DNA from: DATAXP01 sp036272935 | GTDB taxonomy: Bacteria; Planctomycetota; Planctomycetia; Pirellulales; PNKZ01 | Direction of reading: 5' to 3' | Length of the DNA stretch: 15,667 bases | NCBI GenBank assembly: GCA_036272935.1 | Contig: DATAXP010000135.1 | Coordinates: forward strand, 1 to 15,667 | Shown: piece after piece, positions 1 through 8,179 of the stretch | How positions within the stretch are numbered: the stretch's first letter is position 1 | Layout: each line of letters opens with the position of its first letter | Program-made: the position numbers and the translations under genes | Notes under the pieces: generated by a model | What the model was told of the DNA's origin: nothing | What the model saw: the letters and a program-made list of their open reading frames with translations, nothing else | Databases searched by the model: none

Positions 1-3000
1 GCGCAAGTTGATCGAGATGCCCGGTGCGACGGCCAGCGATATTGTTCGCGTCGTAGCGGAGACGGGCGCCGCCTTGGGGGTGCCGATGTTTGCCGGCGCC
101 GATTCCTTTGCAGCACTGACGACGAACGATTTCAGCTCGACCACCGCTTTTTCGTGGCTGGATACTTTGACGGGACTCGAAATCGAAACGTCGTACGGAC
201 CCGAGTCACGAAAAACGAGTTTGTCATCCACGTAAACACTCGATCCATCGGGCTGGATCACCCAGCGCAACCGATACCAGGTGTTCGGCTGCAATGCTTT
301 CACCTGCGACGCGACGATGGTGCCGTCGGGTCGATGGATTCGCAGCTCGTTGAGCTTTTTTTCCCAGTTCCAAATGACGACCGATTTGCCGTGCGCGTAC
401 AAGCGGATGTTCTGGCTGTCGGTGCGTGCCAGCAAGGTAATGTCGAGCGGGCCGCTGAACGACTGTCGCGAAGACACGCAGGCGTCGCCAGTGATCCGCG
501 CGACGTCGCCGGCAGCCACGTTTCCTTCCGACGCGAAATCCTGCCACTTTTTCGTTTTCGAGCCGGGCCGTTCCGTCGAGGCGAGCACGTTTCCTAGCGG
601 CGCGCCGGGGCCGGCGGGACGCTGCTTTACCGACAAGCTCTTTACGCCGCCGAGTTCCGCCAACCGTCGCTCCACGCGCGTCTTCGCCAGGCCGGTCAAA
701 TCATCCACGGCCAGCATGTACCAGTGAGCAGCGCCAGCTCGCAAATCCTCTTTGTCTTTCGCCTTGGCTTTGTCGCCCGCGTCCCACCATGCGTCGCCCA
801 GTGCGACGAGCCCGTCCGGCTCGCCCGGTGCGCTCAGGCTGCTTGCGGCCAATTCTTTCAGTACCGCATCGTCGGATTTCGCCAGGTGCGCAAGTCCGCG
901 GTCCCAATCGCCCTGCATGAAGCAAAGCCAACGCCCGAGCACCAGGTTCGCCATGGGATCGTCGGCCGACTTTTCGAAAGTCGCCCGCGCCTGTTGCATT
1001 TCGTCCCATTGTTGCTTGAGCGCCTTGAGATTCCGGTCCTTCTCGACGACTGCCTTGAGCAGGGGTGCGTCGCGTGCCTTGCGTGCCGCGGCGAGCGCTG
1101 CTTCGCTCAACCGTGTGGCTGCGACGAAGTCTTCCCCTTCGATCGCCTGGTCGACCAGCACCAGTGCCATATCGCCTGCTTCTTTGTAGATTGCCGGCGG
1201 GTGCGTCTTCGCAGCGATTCGCTCCAAGCCGTCGGCGACCAGCAGGATCGAGTCCGTGTCGAATGCGGCGGCGATCTGCTCAGCCGTTCGCTTGAGCAGC
1301 GTCGAACTGCCGGCGTCGATCGCCAGGTTTCGCGCCTCGTCCAACAGCACATACATGCTCGCAGCATCGTCGGTGCTCGCTCGCGATTGCCCAATCGATT
1401 TCTCGGCCAGCGCGACCTTTTCCTCGGGTTTCTTCGCCGCGGTCAACTCACCACTGAACAGGTCTTTGAAGATCCTGCGGGCCTCGACTTGGTCGCTCGC
1501 ACTGGGGACGGCACGACGACCTGAGTCGGCAAACGCTGTGCTCGGTCCGGGTGCACCTGTCGTCCCAGCCCCCGGCGCCGACACGAACTCCTTGAAGCTC
1601 ATCGGCGGATCGAGAATCGCCGACAGCTCGATGTTGCTCAACCGCGCGACGCCATCGACCGGCGCAATAATCACCGCCGCTCGGCCCGGGGGGAAAACCT
1701 CTGGGAGCCCTTCGCCCGTCAAGGTCTTCGATCTTTTATCGGTGATTTCAAGGGTCAGCGGCTGCGCTTCGGTGATCACCGCTGTCGCCACCAGGTGGCC
1801 GTCGTACCACATCCGATATTGCCCTTTCGCGTCCAACTGGCTAATGACCGAATGCTCCACGTCATCCTTCAGCGGCAGCTCGTCGCCGAAATACTTCGTC
1901 TTCTCGTACGGCACGCCGGCGCCTTTGACTGTCCAACCCGGCATCGCCCACGGTCCCCCCGGCGTGATGCGGAGCCTCCCGCGCATGGAGACGAGCACGT
2001 GTCCTTTCTGCCAGGGATGCACGACCTGAAAGCCGCACGGTGCTTTCGCGCCCAGATAGCTAAACGTCCACTGTGTGCCCGTACGCGTCCAACTCGGCGG
2101 CGCAGGGAGCAAAATGCCTCGCGAACCACGGCGACCGTCGCCGTCGGGACCGGTGAACGTGATGGCGTCGGTGGCGTGCAAGCCTTGCGGATCGCGATTC
2201 GCCTGCAACAAGTCGCAGACCAGGTCGGGCGGTAGCACTTTTGGTGGCGAGGACGCCGGCGGAGGCGAAGGGGGCGGCGAGGCGGTCGCCTCCGGCAACG
2301 GCTCCGCTGTTGCCACGACGGGTGCCGGTGCGGCTGGCATCGGAGCGGCTTCTTTCGTCACCGGCACCGGCGATGCGGCGGCCGCGGTTGGTCGCGGCGC
2401 AAGCGGTTCCAGGTGCACGCTGATTTGGTTCGGTTGTCCGTCGTTGATGGTGAACTCGTGGGTATAGGTCTTGAAACCTCCCTTGGTCACCGTCAGCTCG
2501 TGCTTGCCCGCTTCGACAACCATCTCGACTCGTTCGCCGCCACCGGCAGGTTTGAGTATGAGGCGATCGTTGCGGTCGAGCACCACCGCGGCACCCGGCT
2601 GGTTCACCTCGATCACCACGGTGCCGGCCGAGGTTTTCACCTTGGACAGCACGCCATATGCCGCCCAACCGCCGAGTGCGAGCACCACGGCGGCCGCGCC
2701 GGCGATGATGACGTTCCGTCGGCCCGATCCCGCGGCTGCGGCCGGTTTTACCGCTGACGACGGCGCTGGCTTCGGCTGCACGGCTGGCACAGGTTTCGGC
2801 CCAATGGCGACCGGCGAACGCCTGATCATCGCCGTCTCGAGCGCTTCGCGCGCTGCACGCATCGACGGATAGCGGTCGTCGGGATTCTTGGCGACCATCT
2901 TCGCGTACACTTCGTCGATCGCCGCCGGCACTTCTGGTCGCGATTGCCGCAGCGAGGGAATCGGTTGCTGCCGATGGGCAAGTAGCTTCTTCATGATCGT

Positions 3001-3843
3001 GTCGGCTTCGTACAGCTTGTTGCCCGTGAGCAGGTAGTACAGCGAGCAACCGAGGCTGTAGATGTCGGAGCGGGCATCCGCGTGCTTCGTGTCGAGCGCC
3101 TGCTCGGGACTCATGAAGTCGATCGTGCCCATGATACTGCCGGCCGTGGTGAGGCCGTCGCCCGATTCAGGCCCGGCCAGCGGGTTGTCGACCCGCGCCA
3201 AACCCAGATCGAGAATCTTCACCGTGCCGTGCTTGCTGAGCAGCAGGTTCGACGGTTTGACATCGCGATGGACAATCCCCTCTTGGTGTGCATGCTCCAA
3301 ACCACGCGCCGCCTGCACGACATAATCGACTCCCTGCGCGACGGCGAGCGGGCCGTTGGCCTTGACCATCGCAGCCAGGTCCTTGCCCTCGACATATTCC
3401 ATCACCAGATAATGGGCGCCGCCGGCCTCATCCGCATCGTGCGCGGTGACGATGTTGGGATGCGTGAGCCTCGCGGCGGCCTTCACCTCGCGTTGAAACC
3501 GCGCGAGCGCGTCAGGCGACGACAGCGCTCGCTTCGACAACACCTTCAGCGCCACGATGCGGTCCATCTTGCGATGCCGCGCGCGGTACACCTGGCCCAT
3601 GCCGCCGGCGCCGAGCTTGTCGACGATCACGTAATTGCCCAGCAACAGCGAGTCGGGCTTATCCTGGTAGAGAGCGGCCGCCTGGAATTTGGTGAGCTTG
3701 CCCTGCTGCACGAGTTCGCGTGCCAGGGCATCGGCATCGTTGCCGCGAGCATTGCTTGGCGCGGCGACCATGACTGCCGTGAGCTCGGCGGAGGCGAGCA
3801 GGCCGGTCGAGGTCAGAGTTTCAAGGAACCGGGCGATCGTCAC
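1..3843 (-). CDS. Transmembrane Ser/Thr protein kinase with PEGA, TPR-like and LamG-like extension (3' end outside window)
   Basis: The frame stays open for 1281 codons from a GTG at 3843 to the left edge, so the C-terminus is missing. Residues about 70-340 form a Hanks-type kinase: glycine loop GAGGMGQVY, VALK lysine (K100), HRDVKPSN (192-199), DLG in place of DFG (212-214), and SPEQ. A hydrophobic segment at 377-400 should anchor it in the membrane with the kinase in the cytoplasm. A PEGA-like domain follows (about 405-480), then a Pro/Ala-rich linker, a beta-rich region, an alpha-helical TPR-like block (about 784-1061) with NLVLGRWLCFMQGDWDRGL, and a LamG-like domain (about 1088-1238). I recognise the helical block as one that recurs in planctomycete kinases and related proteins. 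A TTG two codons upstream (3849) has GGAG eight bases before it and is an alternative start. The kinase call is firm; its signal and targets are unknown. Confidence 0.93.
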   Translation of the reverse strand, partial: MTIARFLETLTSTGLLASAELTAVMVAAPSNARGNDADALARELVQQGKLTKFQAAALYQDKPDSLLLGNYVIVDKLGAGGMGQVYRARHRKMDRIVALKVLSKRALSSPDALARFQREVKAAARLTHPNIVTAHDADEAGGAHYLVMEYVEGKDLAAMVKANGPLAVAQGVDYVVQAARGLEHAHQEGIVHRDVKPSNLLLSKHGTVKILDLGLARVDNPLAGPESGDGLTTAGSIMGTIDFMSPEQALDTKHADARSDIYSLGCSLYYLLTGNKLYEADTIMKKLLAHRQQPIPSLRQSRPEVPAAIDEVYAKMVAKNPDDRYPSMRAAREALETAMIRRSPVAIGPKPVPAVQPKPAPSSAVKPAAAAGSGRRNVIIAGAAAVVLALGGWAAYGVLSKVKTSAGTVVIEVNQPGAAVVLDRNDRLILKPAGGGERVEMVVEAGKHELTVTKGGFKTYTHEFTINDGQPNQISVHLEPLAPRPTAAAASPVPVTKEAAPMPAAPAPVVATAEPLPEATASPPPSPPPASSPPKVLPPDLVCDLLQANRDPQGLHATDAITFTGPDGDGRRGSRGILLPAPPSWTRTGTQWTFSYLGAKAPCGFQVVHPWQKGHVLVSMRGRLRITPGGPWAMPGWTVKGAGVPYEKTKYFGDELPLKDDVEHSVISQLDAKGQYRMWYDGHLVATAVITEAQPLTLEITDKRSKTLTGEGLPEVFPPGRAAVIIAPVDGVARLSNIELSAILDPPMSFKEFVSAPGAGTTGAPGPSTAFADSGRRAVPSASDQVEARRIFKDLFSGELTAAKKPEEKVALAEKSIGQSRASTDDAASMYVLLDEARNLAIDAGSSTLLKRTAEQIAAAFDTDSILLVADGLERIAAKTHPPAIYKEAGDMALVLVDQAIEGEDFVAATRLSEAALAAARKARDAPLLKAVVEKDRNLKALKQQWDEMQQARATFEKSADDPMANLVLGRWLCFMQGDWDRGLAHLAKSDDAVLKELAASSLSAPGEPDGLVALGDAWWDAGDKAKAKDKEDLRAGAAHWYMLAVDDLTGLAKTRVERRLAELGGVKSLSVKQRPAGPGAPLGNVLASTERPGSKTKKWQDFASEGNVAAGDVARITGDACVSSRQSFSGPLDITLLARTDSQNIRLYAHGKSVVIWNWEKKLNELRIHRPDGTIVASQVKALQPNTWYRLRWVIQPDGSSVYVDDKLVFRDSGPYDVSISSPVKVSSHEKAVVELKSFVVSAAKESAPANIGTPKAAPVSATTRTISLAVAPGISINLR

Positions 3844-3883
3844 TGCCAAGGGGCGTGCTCCGAGCGTGAACGCGACACGCCGG

Positions 3884-3912
3884 ATTATAGGCCACCCAGA
3901 AATGGACCGCAA
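3884..3912 (-). promoter_or_regulatory. Candidate sigma70-type promoter of the kinase gene
   Basis: On the minus strand TTGCGG (3912-3907) is followed after exactly 17 bases by TATAAT (3889-3884). Initiation would fall near 3877, leaving a leader of about 30 bases before the kinase start. It lies in the 150-base gap shared with the divergent protease gene. The -10 box matches the consensus perfectly; the -35 matches in its TTG only. Prediction from sequence alone. Confidence 0.5.
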
Positions 3913-3995
3913 AACAAGCCAATCGATGTCGTTTCCGATTATGATCCGGGGAGCGGTTGAGACTCGCTTCCGGCGTTCCCTGCGATAACGACCTT

Positions 3996-4796
3996 ATGCG
4001 ACCAGTGTTGCCCGTGATCGTGATCGGCGTGTTGATGGCACGATCGGCCGTCGCCGCCGACTTTGCCGCGGAAGTGCTCGATTCGACATTCAAGCTCTTT
4101 GCGCCTGATTCGACCGCCACCTGCTTCTTTGTACGTCGCGAGCCACCCGACGAGGCGCTGTATCTCGTTACCGCTGCCCACGTGCTGGAGCATGTGAAGC
4201 AGGACAGCGTGATTGTTGTCCTGCGCCGTCCGAAGCCCGACGGGAGCTTCGAACGCCACGATCATACGATTGCGATTCGTCTCGACAACAAACCGCTCTG
4301 GGAGCGCCACGAGCAGCACGATGTTGCGGTGCTGCGGCTTGCCGAAGAGCCTCCTGTCGCGGTCGGCTCGCTGCCGATCGACGCGGTGGCCGACGAAGCG
4401 CGGTTCAAGTCGGCGGGCATTCATATTTGCAGCCCGGTGTTCATCTACACTTTTCCACAACGCATCGAGGCCAATCTGGCTGGCTTTCCCGTGGCGCGGC
4501 AGGGCATCATCGCGAGTCCGCCACTGTTGCCCGTTGAAACCCATCCCGTTTACCTGGCCGAGTTCACCACGTTCGCCGGAGACAGCGGCGGCCCGGTATT
4601 CACGGCGTCGGCCGATGGTCGCCCGCTGCTATTAGGCATCGTGCTGGCGCAGCTACGTCATGACGAACGCGTGAAGACGGAGTACGAGGAGCTCACAATC
4701 CACCATCCGCTGGGCTTGGGCAAGGTCCTGCATTCGCAGTACGTCCGCGATACCGTCAACGCCGCCGCGAAAGAGCCGGATTCGGTGTCAGATTGA
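3996..4796 (+). CDS. Secreted trypsin-like serine protease
   Basis: A 266-residue protein. The ATG at 3996 is chosen over an in-frame TTG at 3957 because it directly opens a signal peptide: Met-Arg, a hydrophobic core (residues 3-13), then ARSAVA before ADF, with cleavage likely after residue 20. The chymotrypsin-fold triad is visible: TAAHV (His62), QHDVAVLRL (Asp109) and GDSGGPV (Ser197). There is no PDZ domain, so it is smaller than a DegP/HtrA protease. It should act in the periplasm or outside the cell; the substrate is unknown. It is divergent from the kinase gene and could share its control region. No clear Shine-Dalgarno sequence precedes the start. It is convergent with the RAYT gene, with 73 bases between the stops. 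Confidence 0.88.
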   Translation: MRPVLPVIVIGVLMARSAVAADFAAEVLDSTFKLFAPDSTATCFFVRREPPDEALYLVTAAHVLEHVKQDSVIVVLRRPKPDGSFERHDHTIAIRLDNKPLWERHEQHDVAVLRLAEEPPVAVGSLPIDAVADEARFKSAGIHICSPVFIYTFPQRIEANLAGFPVARQGIIASPPLLPVETHPVYLAEFTTFAGDSGGPVFTASADGRPLLLGIVLAQLRHDERVKTEYEELTIHHPLGLGKVLHSQYVRDTVNAAAKEPDSVSD

Positions 4797-4869
4797 CCGT
4801 TGGCGTCAACGTGAAGCTTTACCGCAAGTTCTTCGGGAACCGCTGCGTGCCGGGAATCGGTATGGCCTG

Positions 4870-5517
4870 CTACTTTTGCAACGTATGCAGCAGGAATTGG
4901 CCGCGGACCAAGCCCGCGTGTTCGGGATTATCGCCGATGTACCGTTGGAAGTGCGCGAAATGCTCCTCGCTGCGCACGAGATGGTCGAAACTTTCTTCCT
5001 GCCAGAAGCGACCACGTCGCCCAAGGAGCTGGTTGATTTCGCGCGCTGAAAACTTCTTCCACGACCGGCACTGCGATTCAATTTCCGTCGTGCCGAGCAA
5101 GCACGCCAGCACGTGGACGTGGTTGGGCATCACAACGAAATCGCCGAGTTGATACCGCTGCCCCGCGAAGTGGTGTAGGCAGGCAGCCACTCGCTCCGCC
5201 AGCCGCGGGTCGCCCAGCGGGCACGCGCCATGGCCGCGATCGAAGTATGCCATGAACTCGCGCGTGAATGTCGTGTGATCTTCATGTTCGAGAGTTGCCC
5301 GCTCCAACTGTGCCTTCCAAGCCGATGACGGATCGATTCCGTGCTCGCGAAGCCACCGGTCGCGGCGGCCATGCCACGATCGCAGCAACGATTCCGGAAC
5401 GGAATCTGCCGTCCGAAATGTTACGAAGTACGTGGCCCCCGGCTGGTACCAATGCGGCAGATTCCCCTGCCGGATTGCGACTTCCGCCCGTGGATCGAAC
5501 AACTCAAAGCTCATCAT
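4870..5517 (-). CDS. REP-associated (RAYT-type) Y1/HUH transposase
   Basis: A 215-residue protein of the IS200/Y1_Tnp superfamily, REP-associated branch. The HUH metal-binding motif is in VVMPNHVHVLA (His133, His135). Further family hallmarks are SWKKFSAREIN (152-161), FWQEESFDHLVR (171-182) and YIGDNPEHAGLV (193-204). Such proteins nick and join single-stranded DNA at REP hairpins. The frame is open upstream to 5646, but that extension is only translated REP palindromes, so I start at the paired ATG codons at 5517/5514, where family-like sequence begins. In many relatives a Tyr lies in the segment that here reads ESFDH; here there is Ser-Phe, so the catalytic Tyr may be lost or placed elsewhere. 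The gene lies between aroA and the protease gene, with an inverted REP pair 15 bases upstream, as expected for a RAYT locus. Confidence 0.85.
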   Translation of the reverse strand: MMSFELFDPRAEVAIRQGNLPHWYQPGATYFVTFRTADSVPESLLRSWHGRRDRWLREHGIDPSSAWKAQLERATLEHEDHTTFTREFMAYFDRGHGACPLGDPRLAERVAACLHHFAGQRYQLGDFVVMPNHVHVLACLLGTTEIESQCRSWKKFSAREINQLLGRRGRFWQEESFDHLVRSEEHFAHFQRYIGDNPEHAGLVRGQFLLHTLQK

Positions 5518-5531
5518 CGCGTCGTCCAATC

Positions 5532-5555
5532 GTAGCAGGCACGCTCCGCGTGCCG
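5532..5555 (+). repeat. REP-like palindrome, left arm of inverted pair
   Basis: The sequence reads GTAGCA followed by a perfect seven-pair hairpin, GGCACGC-TCC-GCGTGCC, then G. The GTAG foot resembles the conserved tetranucleotide at the base of enterobacterial REP hairpins that RAYT proteins recognise. It begins 15 bases upstream of the RAYT start and faces the arm at 5604-5627 in opposite orientation, giving a REPIN-like pair. Confidence 0.8.
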
Positions 5556-5603
5556 TCGCCGTGGCGTCCATCCCAGCCATTCCGATCATCAGCCTTCGGC
5601 GGG

Positions 5604-5627
5604 CGGCACACGGAGTGTGCCTGCTAC
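5604..5627 (-). repeat. REP-like palindrome, right arm of inverted pair
   Basis: Read on the minus strand it is GTAGCA followed by GGCACAC-TCC-GTGTGCC, then G: 22 of 24 bases match the arm at 5532-5555. The two differences face each other in the stem, changing a G-C pair into A-T and keeping the seven-pair hairpin. The arms are separated by 48 bases. It lies 51 bases beyond the aroA stop, in the gap between aroA and the RAYT gene. Confidence 0.8.
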
Positions 5628-5678
5628 ATTCCGCTCTGCGGGTCACCTAAGCCGCCCGACGCTGCCAATACTCGCGAA

Positions 5679-6956
5679 CTACCGCCGAAGCCTCGCCAGG
5701 TCGGCGAAGAAACCCGGATACGTCTTCGCCGTGCAGCCGGGGTCGCGGATCACGACGCCCGGCACGCGCAGTCCCGCGAGCGCCAGACTCATGGCCATGC
5801 GGTGGTCGTCGTAGGTGTCGATCGTCGCTCCGTGTAGTGCTCCCGGTGTGATGCGCAGGCCGTCGGTGCGCTCATCAACGGTCGCACCGAGTTTTCGCAG
5901 CTCCGTGGCGAGCGCCGCGATGCGGTCGGTTTCCTTGTGGCGGATGTGTGCGACACCCGTAATCTCCGTTGGCCCGTCGGCGAACAATGCCACCGCCGCG
6001 AGGGTTTGCACGGTATCGCTGATCGCGTTCATGTCGACCGTGATGCCGCGCAGCTTGCCGGCCGTGACGGCGATTGAATGGGGATCGTCGATCACCGTGC
6101 AGCCCATCTGCTCCAGCACGTCAACGAACGCAACGTCCCCCTGCAAGCTTCCGCGCGACAGGTCTTCGACCTTCACGCGGCCACCGGTGATTGCCGCAGC
6201 CGCGAAGAAGTAGCTTGCCGCCGAAGCATCGGGTTCGATGCCATAGTCGATGCCGCAGTAGCGGCCGTGCGGAATCTCGAACTGTGACAGGTCGTCAGCC
6301 GCGGTGGCTTCGATGCCGAACGCCCGCATCACGGCGAGCGTCATCCGCACATACGGTTGCGACACAAGCGGCCCGGCGACATGCAACGTCGTGGGGTGCA
6401 CAGCGTAGGGCAGCGCCATGAGCAGGCCGCTGAGGAATTGGCTCGAAACGTCGCCGCGCACGCTGGCCGCGCCGCCACGCAGCCGGCTGCGTTCGACGAC
6501 CACCGGCGGGCAGCCGGTCGATGATTCGCTGCCGACGTTGCCTCCCAACTCGGTCAACGTCGTCAGCAAGTCGGCGATCGGCCGCTCGTGCATCCGCGGT
6601 GTGCCGTGGAGCCGGTAGCGACCGCGACCAATGGCGGCCAAAAGCGCGGTGAGGAAGCGGACCGTGGTGCCGCTGTTGCCGACGAACAATTCACCGTCGC
6701 TCATCGGGACATATCCGCCGCAGCCGTCGACTTCGAGCGTCGAGCCGCCATCGAACGCATGCACGTCGATGCCGATCGACCGCAGAGCTTCGACTATCAC
6801 GCGGGTATCGTCGCTGGCCAGGGCGCCGGTCAAGCGGCTTGGCCCTTCGGCGGCGGCCGCGCAGATCAAAGCGCGGTTGGTGATGCTCTTGGAGCCCGGC
6901 GGGCGAATGCTTCCGTCGAGCGGCCCCGAGGTCTCGATGGCAAGCGTGTCGGTCAA
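5679..6956 (-). CDS. aroA: 3-phosphoshikimate 1-carboxyvinyltransferase (EPSP synthase)
   Basis: A 425-residue cytoplasmic enzyme of the shikimate pathway, which joins phosphoenolpyruvate to shikimate-3-phosphate. Length and motifs fit the family: PPGSKSITNRAL (Lys23, Arg28), GNSGTTVRFL (93-102), GTPRMHERPI (118-127), SSQFLSGLL (171-179), AISDTVQT with catalytic-type Asp314, RHKETDRIAAL (Lys341, Glu342), YDDHRMAMS (382-390), and GCTAKTYPGFF near the C-terminus. The start is a TTG at 6956, whose TG is shared with the TGA stop of the upstream propeller gene (TTGA), so translation is probably coupled. The open frame extends to 7616, but that part lies inside the propeller gene in another frame. 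It is the last gene of a three-gene minus-strand operon. The function is secure; the start is inferred from the overlap and from the onset of homologous sequence. Confidence 0.96.
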   Translation of the reverse strand: MTDTLAIETSGPLDGSIRPPGSKSITNRALICAAAAEGPSRLTGALASDDTRVIVEALRSIGIDVHAFDGGSTLEVDGCGGYVPMSDGELFVGNSGTTVRFLTALLAAIGRGRYRLHGTPRMHERPIADLLTTLTELGGNVGSESSTGCPPVVVERSRLRGGAASVRGDVSSQFLSGLLMALPYAVHPTTLHVAGPLVSQPYVRMTLAVMRAFGIEATAADDLSQFEIPHGRYCGIDYGIEPDASAASYFFAAAAITGGRVKVEDLSRGSLQGDVAFVDVLEQMGCTVIDDPHSIAVTAGKLRGITVDMNAISDTVQTLAAVALFADGPTEITGVAHIRHKETDRIAALATELRKLGATVDERTDGLRITPGALHGATIDTYDDHRMAMSLALAGLRVPGVVIRDPGCTAKTYPGFFADLARLRR

Positions 6957-8179
6957 CGGGCAATCTTCCACAGGTGGGCATCGCTGCGGACATACAGCGC
7001 ACCGTCGACCACGGCAGGCGATCCGTAGACCGGTTCGCCGAGCGAGCTTTCGCCGTCGATCTGCCCCTCGCCGCCAAGCTTCACGGCAAAGATCGCCCCT
7101 TCGCTGTTGGCACAGTACAGATGATCGCCCGCCGCGACGGGCGTCGCCCAGAACTGGCCCTTGAGCCGCAGCCGCCAGCGGACTTCGCCGCCAGCCGTGT
7201 CGCCAGCGGTCAGCGCCCCGGCGCGGTTCAAGCAATAAATCGAGTCGCCGAGCACCACCGGGCTGGAACTGGCCGGCTCGAGCTTGTTGCTCGACCACAG
7301 CGTTTCCAGCGTCCCACCACCGGCGACTGGCTTCAGCGCCGTGATGCCTTTCGAGGGGACATAAAGCACGCCATCGGTGCCGACCACGCTGGGGATGCCG
7401 CTGGCCTCCTGATCGAACGACCAGAGCTGCCGGCCATCGGCGGGATCGAGAGCCACCAGTCCCTTGGGTCCTTGCAGCAGCACCACGTCCTTGTCGGCTT
7501 TTGGCGAGCGCAGCAGCGTCGGCGAGCACCAGTTCATGATCTTGGGCCGATCGACGCGCCAGCGTGTTTTGCCGGTCGCGGCATCGATGGCCGCGGCAAA
7601 CGATTCGCCCAGGCATTCGACCTGAACAATCACGTTATCGCCGACGACCAACGGCGAGCTGGCCATGCCGACGTCGTTGGCCGCGGTGGGATAGTCGTAC
7701 GTCAGGCCGCGGTACCACAGCAGGTTGCCGTCGAGATCGAGGCAGGCCAGGTCGTTCGACGAGTAGAAGGCGAAGATCCGCTGGCCATCGCTGGCTGGCG
7801 TCGGGGCGGCGATCGAGCTGGTCGGATGGCAAAGTGTTCGTCCGGTGGCCCAAAACTGCCGCTCCCACAGCCGCTTGCCGCTCGTGGCATCGAACGCGAG
7901 CACGTGCAGGCGGTCCTGGTTCGCGCCGCTGCTGGCGGTGACAATCACGCAATCGCCGACGAGGATCGGGCTCGAAGCTCCGCGCCCCGGCAGGGGCGAC
8001 TTCCAGGCGATGTTCTTGCCGCTGGCAACGTCGAAATCCACGGGCGGCGCGGAACCTGGGGCAAGGCTGCTGCCTGTGCGGCCGCGGAATTGGGGCCAAT
8101 CGGCGGCAGCGAACAGTGAGACGATCGCGGCGACAAACAACACGCGGCCGCCGCAGCGACCGGCTAAACGCGCTGGCAT
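6953..8179 (-). CDS. Secreted PQQ-like beta-propeller repeat protein
   Basis: A 408-residue protein. The start at 8179 is chosen because it gives a signal peptide (MPARLAGRCGG, then a VLFVAAIVSLFAAA core) followed at once by DWPQFRG, a motif typical of the mature start of planctomycete PQQ-like proteins. Blade repeats recur through the chain, for example FDATSGKRLWERQFW, IDAATGKTRWRVD, LDPADGRQLWSFD and AGDTAGGEVRWRLR, in the Asp-x-x-x-Gly-x-x-x-Trp pattern of PQQ/quinoprotein propellers. It probably sits in the periplasm; I see no sign that it is an actual dehydrogenase, so a binding or scaffold role is more likely. Its ATG shares one base with the preceding gene's TGA, and its own stop overlaps the aroA start. 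Longer in-frame starts up to 8395 lie inside the upstream gene. Confidence 0.9.
   Translation of the reverse strand: MPARLAGRCGGRVLFVAAIVSLFAAADWPQFRGRTGSSLAPGSAPPVDFDVASGKNIAWKSPLPGRGASSPILVGDCVIVTASSGANQDRLHVLAFDATSGKRLWERQFWATGRTLCHPTSSIAAPTPASDGQRIFAFYSSNDLACLDLDGNLLWYRGLTYDYPTAANDVGMASSPLVVGDNVIVQVECLGESFAAAIDAATGKTRWRVDRPKIMNWCSPTLLRSPKADKDVVLLQGPKGLVALDPADGRQLWSFDQEASGIPSVVGTDGVLYVPSKGITALKPVAGGGTLETLWSSNKLEPASSSPVVLGDSIYCLNRAGALTAGDTAGGEVRWRLRLKGQFWATPVAAGDHLYCANSEGAIFAVKLGGEGQIDGESSLGEPVYGSPAVVDGALYVRSDAHLWKIAR

Noticed and set aside
2060..3049. 329-codon open frame on the minus strand
   Set aside because: It is an Arg-rich out-of-frame reading of the kinase gene; the kinase, membrane and PEGA motifs are in the other frame.
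4798..4812. Hairpin CGTTG-GCGT-CAACG after the protease gene as a terminator
   Set aside because: The stem is only five pairs with no T run.
5518..5646. Longer N-terminus for the RAYT protein
   Set aside because: The extra 43 codons translate the two REP palindromes and spacer; family-like sequence begins only at the ATG pair at 5517/5514.
6974..8119. 381-codon open frame on the plus strand
   Set aside because: Entirely antisense to the PQQ-like propeller gene, with no domain.
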